This document shows positions 18,150 through 26,959 of a DNA stretch of 64,000 nt, in pieces. The first letter of the stretch is position 1. The number at the start of each line of letters is the position of its first letter. The position numbers were made by a program, and so were the translations under genes. The DNA is from Mycoplasmatota bacterium (GTDB lineage Bacteria > Bacillota_I > Bacilli_A > MAG-NZ), in contig CP074575.1 of assembly GCA_018394315.1 (NCBI GenBank), positions 1,334,615 to 1,398,614 of the forward strand. The letters run 5' to 3'. The notes beneath the pieces were generated by a model, which saw only the letters and a list, made by a program, of their open reading frames with translations, was not told the origin of the DNA and searched no databases.

Positions 18150-20755
18150 GTAAATTTGTTTATTTCGTTACTGAAGGTAAGAAGGAGATGAAAAGCCTGC
18201 TTGGTGGTAAAGGTGCGAATCTAGCAGAAATGTATAATATTGGATTACCTGTACCAGAAACTTTCACAGTTACAACTGAGGCGTGCTTAAAATTCTACGA
18301 TGATGACAAAGTAATTGCTGATGAAATTAAAGAAGAAATCTTTGAAAACTTGAAAAAGTTAGAAGAGGTATCTGGAAAAACATTTGGAGATTTAGAGAAT
18401 CCATTATTACTATCTATTCGTTCTGGAGCTGTAGTATCATTACCTGGAATGATGGATACAGTATTGAATTTAGGACTAAATGATGCTACAGCTGAAGCAT
18501 TTAGCGCTAAAACTGGTAAACCTGTATTCGTTTATGAACTTTATAGAAGATTCATTGAAATGTTCTCAGATGTAGTGTTAGGAATTAGTAGACATGCATT
18601 TGATGCTTTAGTGGAAGAAGTTAAATCTTCTAAAGGTTATAAAGATACCAATGAGTTTAAACTAGATGATCAATTAAGTACTATCGAGAAATTCAAAGCT
18701 ATCGTTAAAAAAGAAAGAGGAATTGATTTCCCTCAAGATCCAAAAGAACAATTATTACTTGCTGTCGAAGCAGTATTTAGTTCTTGGAACAATGATAGAG
18801 CTATCACTTATAGAAATTTACAAGGAATTCCTCATTCATTAGGGACTGCAGTAAATGTTCAAATGATGGTGTTCGGTAACACTAATGATCAATCAGGTAC
18901 TGGAGTTGCATTTACAAGAAACCCATCTAACGGAAATAAAGAAATTTATGGTGAGTACCTAATAAACGCACAAGGTGAAGACATTGTAGCAGGAATTAGA
19001 ACACCTCAACATATTTCAGAGTTACAACAAGCAATGCCTGAAATTTACAATCAATTTACAGATATTTGTGAAACATTAGAAAAACATTATCAAGATATGC
19101 AAGATGTTGAGTTTACTATTGAAGATGGTAAATTATACATGTTACAAACTCGTAACGGTAAACGTACTGCAAGTGCTGCAATCAAAATTGCTGCTGACTT
19201 TGTAAACGAAGGTTTATCAAATAAAGAAAAAGCATTAATGAGTATTGACGTAAACTATATTGAAAAATTGTTACATCCAACATTTGATACAGCTGAATTA
19301 GCTTCTGCGACTCCAATCGGTGCTGCTTTACCAGCTTCACCAGGTGCTGCAACAGGTAAAATATGCTTAACGAGTCAAAAAGTTGTTGAATTAGAAAAAG
19401 CTGGAGAAAAAGGATTATTAGTACGTGTTGAAACTTCTCCAGAAGATATCGAAGGTATGGCTGCTTCAGCTGGTATATTAACAGCTGTTGGTGGAGCAAC
19501 TTCACATGCTGCTGTAGTTGCACGTGGTATGGGTATTTGCTGTATTTCTGGTATGGGTGAATTAAGAATTGATGAAGTTAACAGTACAATTACAATCGGG
19601 GACCAAACATATAATGAAGGTGATTACTTATCATTAGATGGTGAAACAGGTAAAGTGTACGCTGGTCAAATTAAGACTCAAGAAGCTGAAATCACAGATG
19701 ATTTCGCAAGAGTAATTGAGTGGAGTGAGGAAATTAAAAATTTATCAATTTATGCAAATGCAGACACTCCAAAAGATTTCCAAAAAGCTATTGAGTTAGG
19801 AGCAAAAGGTATTGGTTTATGTAGAACTGAACATATGTTCTTTGAAGGCGATAAAATCACTTCAGTACGTAAAATGATCTTAGCTGCAAATAAAGAGCAA
19901 AGAGAAGCTGCATTATCTGAATTATTACCATATCAATATGAAGATTTCAAAAATATATTTACTGTTGCACCAGATTATAAAATTTCAATTCGTTTATTAG
20001 ATCCACCTTTACATGAGTTCTTACCTCATAGTAAAGAAGATATTGAAGTCTTAGCTAAAAATATGGGTGTAACTTATGAAGTATTAGCTCAAAAAGTACA
20101 AGAATTAAAAGAGTTCAACCCAATGCTAGGACACCGTGGATGTCGTTTAGCAATCACTTATCCAGAGATTTACTTAATGCAAACTGAAGCTATCGTATCT
20201 GCTGCATGTGATGCTAATGCAAAAGCTGCCGAGATTATGGTTCCATTAATTGGTGAAGCTAAAGAATACGAATACTTGAAAGAATTAATCGACACTAAGA
20301 TGGAAGAAGTATTCAGTGCTAAAGGTAAGAGAGTTCCAATTAAAGTTGGTACAATGATCGAAATTCCAAGAGCTTGTTTCGTTGCTGGTGATATTGCTAA
20401 GAATGCTGATTTCTTTAGTTATGGTACAAACGACTTAACACAAATGACATTTGGTTTTTCAAGAGATGACGCTACTAAATTCCTAGGGGAATACCAAGAT
20501 AAACAATTATTAGAAGCTGATCCATTCAAAACTGTAGATGTTCCTGCTGTTGGTTCATTAGTACAAATGGCTGCTGAAAAAGGTAGAGTTACTAATCCAG
20601 AATTAATCCGTGGTGTATGTGGAGAGCATGGTGGAGATCCTAAGTCGATTACTTACTTTGATTCAATTGATTTAGATTACGTATCTTGTTCACCATTCCG
20701 TGTACCAGTTGCAATAGTAGCAGCTGCTCAAGCCGTAATTGTTAACAGTAAGTAG
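18146..20755 (+). CDS. ppdK: Pyruvate, phosphate dikinase
   Basis: Interconverts pyruvate + ATP + phosphate and PEP + AMP + pyrophosphate; in anaerobes it often works in the glycolytic direction or links serine-derived pyruvate to PEP. It is 869 aa, full length. The N-terminal nucleotide domain has LLGGKGANLAEM near residue 18 and LSIRSGAVVSLPGMMDTVLN near 91. The phosphohistidine domain has GGATSHAAVVARGMG near 449. The C-terminal PEP/pyruvate barrel has GLCRTEHMFF near 556 and the catalytic CGEHGGDP near 825. Codon use is strongly biased (TTA, GCT, GAA), which suggests high expression. It is a single-gene unit with its own promoter and terminator. Confidence 0.98.
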   Translation: MSKFVYFVTEGKKEMKSLLGGKGANLAEMYNIGLPVPETFTVTTEACLKFYDDDKVIADEIKEEIFENLKKLEEVSGKTFGDLENPLLLSIRSGAVVSLPGMMDTVLNLGLNDATAEAFSAKTGKPVFVYELYRRFIEMFSDVVLGISRHAFDALVEEVKSSKGYKDTNEFKLDDQLSTIEKFKAIVKKERGIDFPQDPKEQLLLAVEAVFSSWNNDRAITYRNLQGIPHSLGTAVNVQMMVFGNTNDQSGTGVAFTRNPSNGNKEIYGEYLINAQGEDIVAGIRTPQHISELQQAMPEIYNQFTDICETLEKHYQDMQDVEFTIEDGKLYMLQTRNGKRTASAAIKIAADFVNEGLSNKEKALMSIDVNYIEKLLHPTFDTAELASATPIGAALPASPGAATGKICLTSQKVVELEKAGEKGLLVRVETSPEDIEGMAASAGILTAVGGATSHAAVVARGMGICCISGMGELRIDEVNSTITIGDQTYNEGDYLSLDGETGKVYAGQIKTQEAEITDDFARVIEWSEEIKNLSIYANADTPKDFQKAIELGAKGIGLCRTEHMFFEGDKITSVRKMILAANKEQREAALSELLPYQYEDFKNIFTVAPDYKISIRLLDPPLHEFLPHSKEDIEVLAKNMGVTYEVLAQKVQELKEFNPMLGHRGCRLAITYPEIYLMQTEAIVSAACDANAKAAEIMVPLIGEAKEYEYLKELIDTKMEEVFSAKGKRVPIKVGTMIEIPRACFVAGDIAKNADFFSYGTNDLTQMTFGFSRDDATKFLGEYQDKQLLEADPFKTVDVPAVGSLVQMAAEKGRVTNPELIRGVCGEHGGDPKSITYFDSIDLDYVSCSPFRVPVAIVAAAQAVIVNSK

Positions 20756-20774
20756 CATTCAAATATAAGTTTTT

Positions 20775-20802
20775 AAAAAAGAGTCGAATTGACTCTTTTT
20801 TT
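20775..20802 (+). terminator. Intrinsic terminator after ppdK
   Basis: An 11-bp stem (AAAAAAGAGTC / GACTCTTTTTT, loop GAATT) continues into a T-run. Confidence 0.9.
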
Positions 20803-20803
20803 A

Positions 20804-20832
20804 TTGTAAAAATATAGAAATAGGAGTAATAT
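20804..20832 (+). promoter_or_regulatory. Sigma-A promoter of the MATE-MFS-queG-trmL operon
   Basis: TTGTAA (20804-20809), 17-bp spacer, TAATAT (20827-20832), placed just past the ppdK terminator. Confidence 0.55.
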
Positions 20833-20855
20833 AGATAATGGAATGAGGAAAAGAT

Positions 20856-22208
20856 ATGACTAAAGATGAGAAGAAATCGCATATTATACTAAAAGATAAG
20901 AAAATTTATAGGGGGATTTTTTTACTATCTGTTCCCTTAATGTTTAATAATGTTTTAAAGTCGCTTCATGATATTGTTGATATGTATTTTGTAAGAAATT
21001 TAGGAACAGGTTCTGTTTCGAGTATCTCAATTACATGGAGCATGATTTTTATGTTTTTAGCTTTTAGCTTTGGTCTTGGTGCAGCTGGTACTACTTTTGT
21101 TAGTCAGTATTTAGGTGCAAATAATAAGAAAATGGCTAAACACACAGCTGGACAACTGTTAATTCTAGCTATTTTGTTAGGAATAATATTTAATTTAGTA
21201 TTATACTTTTTAGGGCCGTACTTACTTGTTTGGTCCGGTGCTGAAGGAAATGTACTAGAAAATGCTTCTTCATATTTAAGAATAAGATCGTTCGAAATGT
21301 TACCTTTGTTTGTATTTGTAGTTTATACTTCAATAAGGCAATCTTCAGGCGACACCATTAGCCCAGTCATATTAAATATTATTGCAGTTATTCTTAATAC
21401 AATATTATCGCCTATTTTTATAGCTGTGTTAGGGTTTGGAGTTGCGGGAGCTGCTTATGCAACGATAATCGCAAATTATATAATATTTCCCGTATCATTA
21501 CATTACTTGTTCTTTGCAAAAACAGGTGTTAAAATTAGCTTGACAGATGTAATTCCTAATAAAAAAATGATATATGAAATATTTAAGATCGCTATACCCA
21601 GTAGTTTAGCTAATACCATTACTTCGATCGGTTTTATGATTATTAATAGTATAATTATAAGAGAATTTGGTAAGGTAACGTTTGACGCATTTGGTGTAGG
21701 TAATCGAATTAATTCACTTACATTATTACCAGTTATTAGTATTGGTACTGTATTATCAACATATATAGGTCAAAACGTTGGGTCTAGACAACCAGAAAGA
21801 GCTAAGTTAGTCTTTAAAAAGTCGGTTATATTTACCTTATTGTTTGTATCTTTAGGAATGGCTCTTATATTACCGTTTAGAGAGTCAATTATTAGAGTTT
21901 TCTTAGTTAACCCAGATTCAGTTAAACTTTGCAAAGAATACATTTTATACTTAACGTTGACTCTTCCTTTCTTTGCGATATTTCAGTTGTTACTTGGATT
22001 ATTTAGAGGATTAGGAAATGTGAGATATTTACTTATCCTAAGTTTAACTAGGTTATGGGGATTAAGATTACCGATGATTACAATACTAGTTTATATTTTT
22101 AGTTTTAGAGAAAGTGGCGTGTGGCATGCGATGTGGGTAAGTAATATTTTTGCAGTACTTATAGGCTCATACCTTTTCAAGAGAACAAAATTTAAGGCAC
22201 GCATATAA
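20856..22208 (+). CDS. MATE family efflux transporter
   Basis: 450 aa with about twelve hydrophobic segments in two pseudo-repeats. Typical MATE positions are SVPLMFNNVLKSLHDIVDMY near residue 25, FGLGAAGTTFVSQYLGANN near 72 and VGNRINSLTLLPVISIGTVL in the second half. These proteins export cationic drugs or metabolites using Na+ or H+ gradients; the substrate cannot be predicted. It has a GAGG ribosome site and is followed after 6 bp by an MFS transporter. Confidence 0.9.
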   Translation: MTKDEKKSHIILKDKKIYRGIFLLSVPLMFNNVLKSLHDIVDMYFVRNLGTGSVSSISITWSMIFMFLAFSFGLGAAGTTFVSQYLGANNKKMAKHTAGQLLILAILLGIIFNLVLYFLGPYLLVWSGAEGNVLENASSYLRIRSFEMLPLFVFVVYTSIRQSSGDTISPVILNIIAVILNTILSPIFIAVLGFGVAGAAYATIIANYIIFPVSLHYLFFAKTGVKISLTDVIPNKKMIYEIFKIAIPSSLANTITSIGFMIINSIIIREFGKVTFDAFGVGNRINSLTLLPVISIGTVLSTYIGQNVGSRQPERAKLVFKKSVIFTLLFVSLGMALILPFRESIIRVFLVNPDSVKLCKEYILYLTLTLPFFAIFQLLLGLFRGLGNVRYLLILSLTRLWGLRLPMITILVYIFSFRESGVWHAMWVSNIFAVLIGSYLFKRTKFKARI

Positions 22209-22214
22209 AAAAAC

Positions 22215-23387
22215 ATGAATGCTTATAAAAAGAACATATTTTTAGATTATGCTCAAACTTTTACTCGAAACTTCAACTTGACTCATGGAATTTGGCTTAT
22301 TTTTTTGAGGCTAAAGGGTTTTACTTATTTAGAGATAGGTATGGTTGAGGGGATTTTTCATGCAACATCATTAACAATGGAAATTCCTACAGGAGTAATT
22401 GCTGATCTATTTGGTAGAAAATTCAGTAGACTACTGGGTATTTTACTATATATTTTATATTTGCTCTTAATGTTATTTGGAAATAACTTATTAATGATTT
22501 CAATAGCGTTTATACTTTGTGGATTATCTTATACCTTAGAGTCTGGAGCGGGTGACGCTTTAGTTTACGACTCGTTAATTGAGATTGGTGAGGCAAAGAA
22601 TTATTCTAAAGTTAATAGTATAAAAGAAGTATTCTATCAACTTGGAACAATGTTATCTTTGTTAATAGGAGGATATATAGCAACTCAGAATTATGATTTA
22701 GTTTTTAAATTAGCAATATTAATAGCGTTTATTACATTTATAATTATATATAAAATGAGAGAGACTAAAGTTGATAGAGTTATTGTAAGTACTTCATTCA
22801 AAAAGAAGTTTAAAGCACAATATATAGATAGTATTAGATATATATTTTCTAATAAGAGGCTTAGATTTTTAATAGTAATATCTAGCTTATTTACATTTCC
22901 TGTTACATTAGTTTTTTTCTACTCGCAAAACCATTTTACTGAGTTAGGATACTCACCTTTTGATGTAGGTTTTTTTCTTAGCTTACACTCTGCTTTTGCA
23001 ATTATAGGTGCATTATTAGTATCCAAAATACTTAAGACCTTTAATGAAAGGATGATTTTATTGTTGTTACCTATTGTAGAAATAATATTACTTTGGTTAA
23101 TGATTACAGATTATTCATATATTCCATTCATAATTTTAGGAGCAGTTGAAAGTATCTTTTATGTTATAATGCTTGATTATATAAACAAAATTATCCCTTC
23201 AAATAAGAGAGCCACAATTTTATCAATGAGTGGTATGATTTTCAGCATATTAATGATTTTGATCTTTCCATTGGTTGGTTTGATTTCTGACCATTATTCA
23301 TTTACCTATGGATTTATTTTTAATGCATCGATTATCACAATCGGTTACATTATTTATATACTAAACTATAGGAAATTAAATGCTTAA
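22215..23387 (+). CDS. Major facilitator superfamily transporter
   Basis: 390 aa, about twelve membrane helices. The MFS loop 2-3 signature is present as IPTGVIADLFGRKFSRLLG near residue 57, and ESGAGDALVYDSLIEIG near 108 resembles drug/proton antiporter relatives. There is no clear Shine-Dalgarno before ATG 22215, so it may depend on translation of the MATE gene. Its 3' end overlaps queG by 8 bp. The substrate is unknown. Confidence 0.85.
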   Translation: MNAYKKNIFLDYAQTFTRNFNLTHGIWLIFLRLKGFTYLEIGMVEGIFHATSLTMEIPTGVIADLFGRKFSRLLGILLYILYLLLMLFGNNLLMISIAFILCGLSYTLESGAGDALVYDSLIEIGEAKNYSKVNSIKEVFYQLGTMLSLLIGGYIATQNYDLVFKLAILIAFITFIIIYKMRETKVDRVIVSTSFKKKFKAQYIDSIRYIFSNKRLRFLIVISSLFTFPVTLVFFYSQNHFTELGYSPFDVGFFLSLHSAFAIIGALLVSKILKTFNERMILLLLPIVEIILLWLMITDYSYIPFIILGAVESIFYVIMLDYINKIIPSNKRATILSMSGMIFSILMILIFPLVGLISDHYSFTYGFIFNASIITIGYIIYILNYRKLNA

Positions 23388-24258
23388 AAATAGAATCAAA
23401 AAATATGCTGAAGAATTAGGTTTATTGATTGGATTTTGCTCGTATAATAAATATAAGGAATTAAATGACTCAAGGTTCAATTCTAATAGATTAGAATTCG
23501 CTAAGAGTATAATTTCTGTTGCACTTCCAATTTCTAGAAATGATGATGAATTATTAGCTTCGTTTGCTTTGGATAAAGATTATCATATTGTTTTAAGAGA
23601 AAAACTGTCAGCATTAAGAGAGTACATTCTTACCCAAATTGACGCAAAAATTGAATATTTTGTTGATAATGGTCCAGTTAATGAGAAACTAGTTGCATAC
23701 TTGTCTGGAATTGGTTATTTTGGCAAGAATAGTTTGATTATAAATGAGTTATATGGCTCATATATTTTACTAGGAGAGTTGTTTATCGATATAGAATTTA
23801 AAAGTGATTTTCCGGTTCTTAATGATTGTAAGAACTGTAGTATTTGCATGACCCACTGTCCTTCAGAAGCTATTGGAAATATTTATGAAAAGTGTATTAG
23901 TGGGTATTTACAAAGAAAGGATGTATTTCCTGATAGAATTTATCAAATGTTTAACAATATATATGGTTGCGATATTTGTATTTCAAATTGCCCAAAGAAT
24001 AAGGATGTTAAATCCAAGAAAAAATATGTATTTGAAAATCTCAATTTAAAAGATATAATAGAGTGTAGTAAAAGTGATTTTAAGAAATACAGTAATTGTG
24101 CTTTTTATTGGTTAGGTCATAAATTAATGAAACGTAATGCAATAATAGTAGCATCTAATAAAGGTATTAATATAGATAAAGAGTTAAAGTACGTTCATTC
24201 GAAAGAAGATTATATTTTAGCTGCAATTGATTACTATAAGAGAAAGAGTATAAGGTGA
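23380..24258 (+). CDS. queG: Epoxyqueuosine reductase QueG (short form)
   Basis: Cobalamin- and [4Fe-4S]-dependent enzyme for the last step of queuosine synthesis on tRNA. DNGPVNEKLVAYLSGIGYFG near residue 107 lies in the B12 domain (DNGPVNEK replaces the usual D-x-GP-x-ER). Two ferredoxin clusters are CKNCSICMTHCP near 152 and CDICISNCPKNK near 196. At 292 aa it lacks most of the C-terminal helical (HEAT-like) domain found in the roughly 380-aa B. subtilis and E. coli enzymes. It completes the pathway represented by queA and tgt at the left of the window. Confidence 0.88.
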   Translation: MLKNRIKKYAEELGLLIGFCSYNKYKELNDSRFNSNRLEFAKSIISVALPISRNDDELLASFALDKDYHIVLREKLSALREYILTQIDAKIEYFVDNGPVNEKLVAYLSGIGYFGKNSLIINELYGSYILLGELFIDIEFKSDFPVLNDCKNCSICMTHCPSEAIGNIYEKCISGYLQRKDVFPDRIYQMFNNIYGCDICISNCPKNKDVKSKKKYVFENLNLKDIIECSKSDFKKYSNCAFYWLGHKLMKRNAIIVASNKGINIDKELKYVHSKEDYILAAIDYYKRKSIR

Positions 24259-24262
24259 TATT

Positions 24263-24775
24263 ATGATAAATGTAGTTTTATATAATCCAGAAATTCCTCA
24301 TAACACAGGGAACATTATGAGAACTTGTGTTGCAACTAATGTTAGACTTCATTTGATAGAACCATTAGGGTTTTCTTTAGATGAAAAAAGTGTTAGAAGA
24401 AGTGGAGCTAGCTATGTAAACAAAACTAATTATTCTATTTATAGTAACTGGGAGGATTTTGTTAAAAAAAATAAAGGAAAATACTATTTTTCTACTAGAT
24501 ATGGGTCACATTTACCGAATGATTACGATTTTTCTAATACTAATGACAATATATATTTGATTTTTGGTGCTGAGTCAAGCGGAATTCCAAAGAGAATATT
24601 GGCGAATCATTTGGAAAATTGTATTAGACTTCCTATGACTAAAGACGTGAGAAGTTTGAACTTGAGCAACGTTGTTGCTATAATGGTTTATGAAGTATTG
24701 AGGCAGCAAAATTATAATGATTTATATTTTGAAGAGCCTGAAGAATTAAAGGGGAAAGATTACTTATTATTATGA
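24263..24775 (+). CDS. trmL: tRNA (cytidine/uridine-34 2'-O)-methyltransferase TrmL
   Basis: SPOUT methyltransferase acting on the wobble base of tRNA-Leu. 170 aa with NPEIPHNTGNIMRTC at residues 8-22, LIFGAESSGIP near 93 and the knot segment RSLNLSNVVAIMVYE near 129. It follows queG by 4 bp, so two wobble-position modification genes are adjacent. It ends in TGA, overlapping the next start (ATGA). Confidence 0.93.
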   Translation: MINVVLYNPEIPHNTGNIMRTCVATNVRLHLIEPLGFSLDEKSVRRSGASYVNKTNYSIYSNWEDFVKKNKGKYYFSTRYGSHLPNDYDFSNTNDNIYLIFGAESSGIPKRILANHLENCIRLPMTKDVRSLNLSNVVAIMVYEVLRQQNYNDLYFEEPEELKGKDYLLL

Positions 24776-25131
24776 AAAAAAATAAAAAAAACTCAAAAAT
24801 TAAACAAGTACAAGAAATACAAGGAATAATAAAGGAAAGCTATGTTGAAGTAAGAAGATGGATTAAGAGTTCCTATTTTATTGTGTTATTTATTACTGTA
24901 GTTATTATTGCATTCAATATTGATACAATGAAAGACTTGATATTAAGGAATAATGATTCCTTAGATTCTGGCATTTTACCTTTATTTCTTACAGTATCTA
25001 CTTTTATATTAATAGTAGTTCCTTTAATGAGTATTTTTACTAGAAGAAAATGTCCTCATTGTTATGAAATTGTTATGAAGAACTCAACAATTTGTCATAA
25101 ATGTGGATGTGATTTAAAAAATAGTAAATAA
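24772..25131 (+). CDS. Small membrane protein with C-terminal zinc ribbon
   Basis: 119 aa. A basic N-terminus and two hydrophobic segments (about residues 35-53 and 65-85) precede a zinc-ribbon-like CPHC...CHKCG at the C-terminus. No named family is recognised. It starts inside the trmL stop (ATGA), so it belongs to the same operon. A protein at 32.5 kb has a similar design with the ribbon at the N-terminus. Confidence 0.75.
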   Translation: MKKNKKNSKIKQVQEIQGIIKESYVEVRRWIKSSYFIVLFITVVIIAFNIDTMKDLILRNNDSLDSGILPLFLTVSTFILIVVPLMSIFTRRKCPHCYEIVMKNSTICHKCGCDLKNSK

Positions 25132-25194
25132 AATATAGAAATAATCAAATAATAATATTGGACACTCTGGCGGAAGTAAAATTAGGAGATGTCT

Positions 25195-25431
25195 ATGAAT
25201 ACTAAAGACAAAAGAAGGAATGGAAATTCTGCGAATTATAAGAATTCTTTTAAGAATGAGCGTAGTGATCGCAATAAAGTAAAAAATAGAGAAAGAAATC
25301 AATTCGAAGATGAATTTGCAGAAGAAATCACAATTGAACCTACTGGGACGACTTTTATAGGTTCGGAATTCAACAAAACTAAAACTAATAGAAATGTTAA
25401 CCGTAGAGAATACGAAAAAGATGAATATTAG
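25195..25431 (+). CDS. Small hydrophilic protein, possible spore SASP-like protein
   Basis: 78 aa, rich in Asn, Lys, Arg and Glu, with no hydrophobic core. ATG 25195 lies six bases after TAGGAG; the ATG at 25189 abuts that site and is less likely. A segment QFEDEFAEEITIEP resembles the GPR-protease recognition context of gamma-type SASPs (EFASE), and a Lys/Asn-rich composition fits. A poor forespore-like promoter (AAATA 25139-25143, 17 bp, GACACTC 25161-25167) may precede it. It shares a bidirectional terminator with CotF-like genes on the other strand. The SASP reading is an inference. Confidence 0.55.
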   Translation: MNTKDKRRNGNSANYKNSFKNERSDRNKVKNRERNQFEDEFAEEITIEPTGTTFIGSEFNKTKTNRNVNRREYEKDEY

Positions 25432-25436
25432 TTAAT

Positions 25437-25464
25437 AAAAAATAGGTCAATAGACCTATTTTTT
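25437..25464. terminator. Bidirectional terminator between the SASP-like and CotF-like genes
   Basis: A 12-bp stem (AAAAAATAGGTC / GACCTATTTTTT, loop AATA), with A- and T-runs on both sides, serves convergent genes. It overlaps the stop of the minus-strand gene. Confidence 0.9.
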
Positions 25465-25783
25465 ATTGCTTTAATTCGTTAATGTAACTTTTGTATAAAT
25501 TATATGAGTCCTTTAAATTTTCTTTATCTTCTATATCGATTGAGTTCCATCCCTTTTTAAACATTAAATTATATAGAGCTCTATGCATGTTTTGTGTTTC
25601 GTTAAATAGCTCAAATAGAGTTTCAAATAAACGCTGACTACTCGCGCAATTTAAACCTTTAGAATAAAGTGAACTATTATCTTTTTCGTAACAGAGTATG
25701 TTATTCAGAATATCCTTATCGTTGAAGATAGTAACCTCAACTTTTGTGTCTGGGTTTTTTATTGTATTAATTTTAGTTTTCAC
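25463..25783 (-). CDS. CotF-family spore coat-like protein
   Basis: 106 aa. The segment FNDKDILNNILCYEKDNSSL, then about 25 residues, then NMHRALYNLMFKKGWNSIDI matches the coat-F domain, which usually ends with a Met-x-x-x-GWY-type motif. It is probably a helical-bundle spore coat protein made in the mother cell. It overlaps the upstream gene (25773-25988) by 11 bp, so the two are translationally coupled. The specific coat layer cannot be predicted. Confidence 0.75.
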   Translation of the reverse strand: MKTKINTIKNPDTKVEVTIFNDKDILNNILCYEKDNSSLYSKGLNCASSQRLFETLFELFNETQNMHRALYNLMFKKGWNSIDIEDKENLKDSYNLYKSYINELKQ

Positions 25784-25988
25784 AATCTTGTAAACTTTCT
25801 AGCAAAGTATCATAATGTCTTATATGCATTTTTTCAGCAGATTCAAGAATATTTGTTATCTCTTGATCTGTGCTTTTTTTTCTGAACTCTGATATTGTCT
25901 TAATGCATCTTAAGTTATTTGCTAACATATCACATATGTACATGTTATCTTTAATACTTAAAATTTTTGGTGGCTGACTTATTATCAT
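25773..25988 (-). CDS. Small CotF-like helical protein
   Basis: 71 aa. ILSIKDNMYICDMLANNLRC and SAEKMHIRHYDTLLESL resemble the first part of coat-F-type ferritin-like helical hairpins, and it pairs with the CotF-like gene that follows. A good TAGGAGGAT precedes the ATG on the minus strand. I could not find a convincing sigma-E or sigma-K promoter upstream. Confidence 0.62.
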   Translation of the reverse strand: MIISQPPKILSIKDNMYICDMLANNLRCIKTISEFRKKSTDQEITNILESAEKMHIRHYDTLLESLQDCEN

Positions 25989-26084
25989 TTTATCCTCCTA
26001 TTAGTAAAAAACTCTACATTTATTTTTATCAGTATAGATTAGATATATACTAATAATGTATAATAAGATTAGTTGGTGAAAATT

Positions 26085-26384
26085 ATGAAATTAGTAGAAT
26101 TAAGAGAAGAGTTTACAGAAAATATATTGATTTTTGGATACACTACAAATTGCGGTACATGTAAATTTGCAGAAAAAATGTTAGATATTGTGGTGGAATC
26201 GGTTAGCAATATAAAAGTGGTAAAAATCAACTTATCTATGTCTAATGAAATAGTAAATCATTACGAGATAAAAAGTTCACCAGTTTTTATTCTACTTAAA
26301 CATGGAAAGATATTTGATATATTTTATGCCGCTCATTCAGTGATGAATATTTATGAAAAAATAAGTGCGCTATTGTCTTCTTAA
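26085..26384 (+). CDS. Thioredoxin-like protein
   Basis: 99 aa with a redox motif TNCGTCKFAEK near residue 28 and a cis-proline segment SSPVFILLKHGK near 69, the thioredoxin fold hallmarks. It resembles the YtpP/thioredoxin-like family rather than canonical TrxA because WCGPC is absent. The frame extends to a TTG at 26073, but ATG 26085 follows GGTGA and is preferred. A TATAAT at 26059-26064 may be its -10. It ends 32 bp before the DUF402 gene. Confidence 0.82.
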   Translation: MKLVELREEFTENILIFGYTTNCGTCKFAEKMLDIVVESVSNIKVVKINLSMSNEIVNHYEIKSSPVFILLKHGKIFDIFYAAHSVMNIYEKISALLSS

Positions 26385-26416
26385 TGTATAATTGTATTAG
26401 AAAGTTGGTAGATATT

Positions 26417-26959
26417 ATGAATACTGTTGGTGACGTAGTACAAATACATAGTTTTAAACACGATAAGTCATATCACCGAATCTGGGATAAGGCAACAATT
26501 TTAGAAATGAATAATGACTACATTGTCTTGGGAAATGAAAGAACTAGAGTTTTAGAATCTAATGGTAAAAGTTGGTTTACAAAGGAGCCCGCAATATGCT
26601 TTTTCTTTAAAAGAAATTGGTATAACGTTATTTCAATGTTAAAGGAAAATGGAGTGTTTTATTACTGTAATATTGGTTCTCCTTATGTTATAGACAGTGA
26701 AGCAATAAAATATATTGATTATGATCTAGATGTGAAAGTATTTCCAAACAATCAATATAAAGTATTAGATAAGTTTGAATATCAAGTAAATTGTATAGAA
26801 ATGAAGTACCCTGAAGATGTTATGAAAGTTATTGATCATGAACTAGATTCTTTGAAGAAAAGAATTAGAAACAAGGAAATTCCGTTTAGTGAAGAATTAG
26901 TATATAAATACTATGAAAAATTTAAAAATATGAAGGAGAATTTAAATGAAGGATCTTAG
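26417..26959 (+). CDS. DUF402 nucleoside tri-/diphosphatase-type protein
   Basis: 180 aa, closely similar in pattern to B. subtilis YgaC and the staphylococcal Ntdp family: VQIHSFKHDKSYHRIWDKAT near residue 8, KEPAICFFFKRNWYNVISML near 55, then YYCNIGSPY and IDYDLDVKVFP. Members hydrolyse nucleoside tri- and diphosphates with divalent metal. The frame runs back to ATG 26384, but ATG 26417 matches the family N-terminus. It overlaps the following peptidase by 14 bp. Confidence 0.85.
   Translation: MNTVGDVVQIHSFKHDKSYHRIWDKATILEMNNDYIVLGNERTRVLESNGKSWFTKEPAICFFFKRNWYNVISMLKENGVFYYCNIGSPYVIDSEAIKYIDYDLDVKVFPNNQYKVLDKFEYQVNCIEMKYPEDVMKVIDHELDSLKKRIRNKEIPFSEELVYKYYEKFKNMKENLNEGS

Noticed and set aside
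19182-19523. Minus-strand frame inside ppdK, and similar long antisense frames elsewhere
   Set aside because: These are shadows of strongly codon-biased plus-strand genes, with low-complexity products and no ribosome sites.
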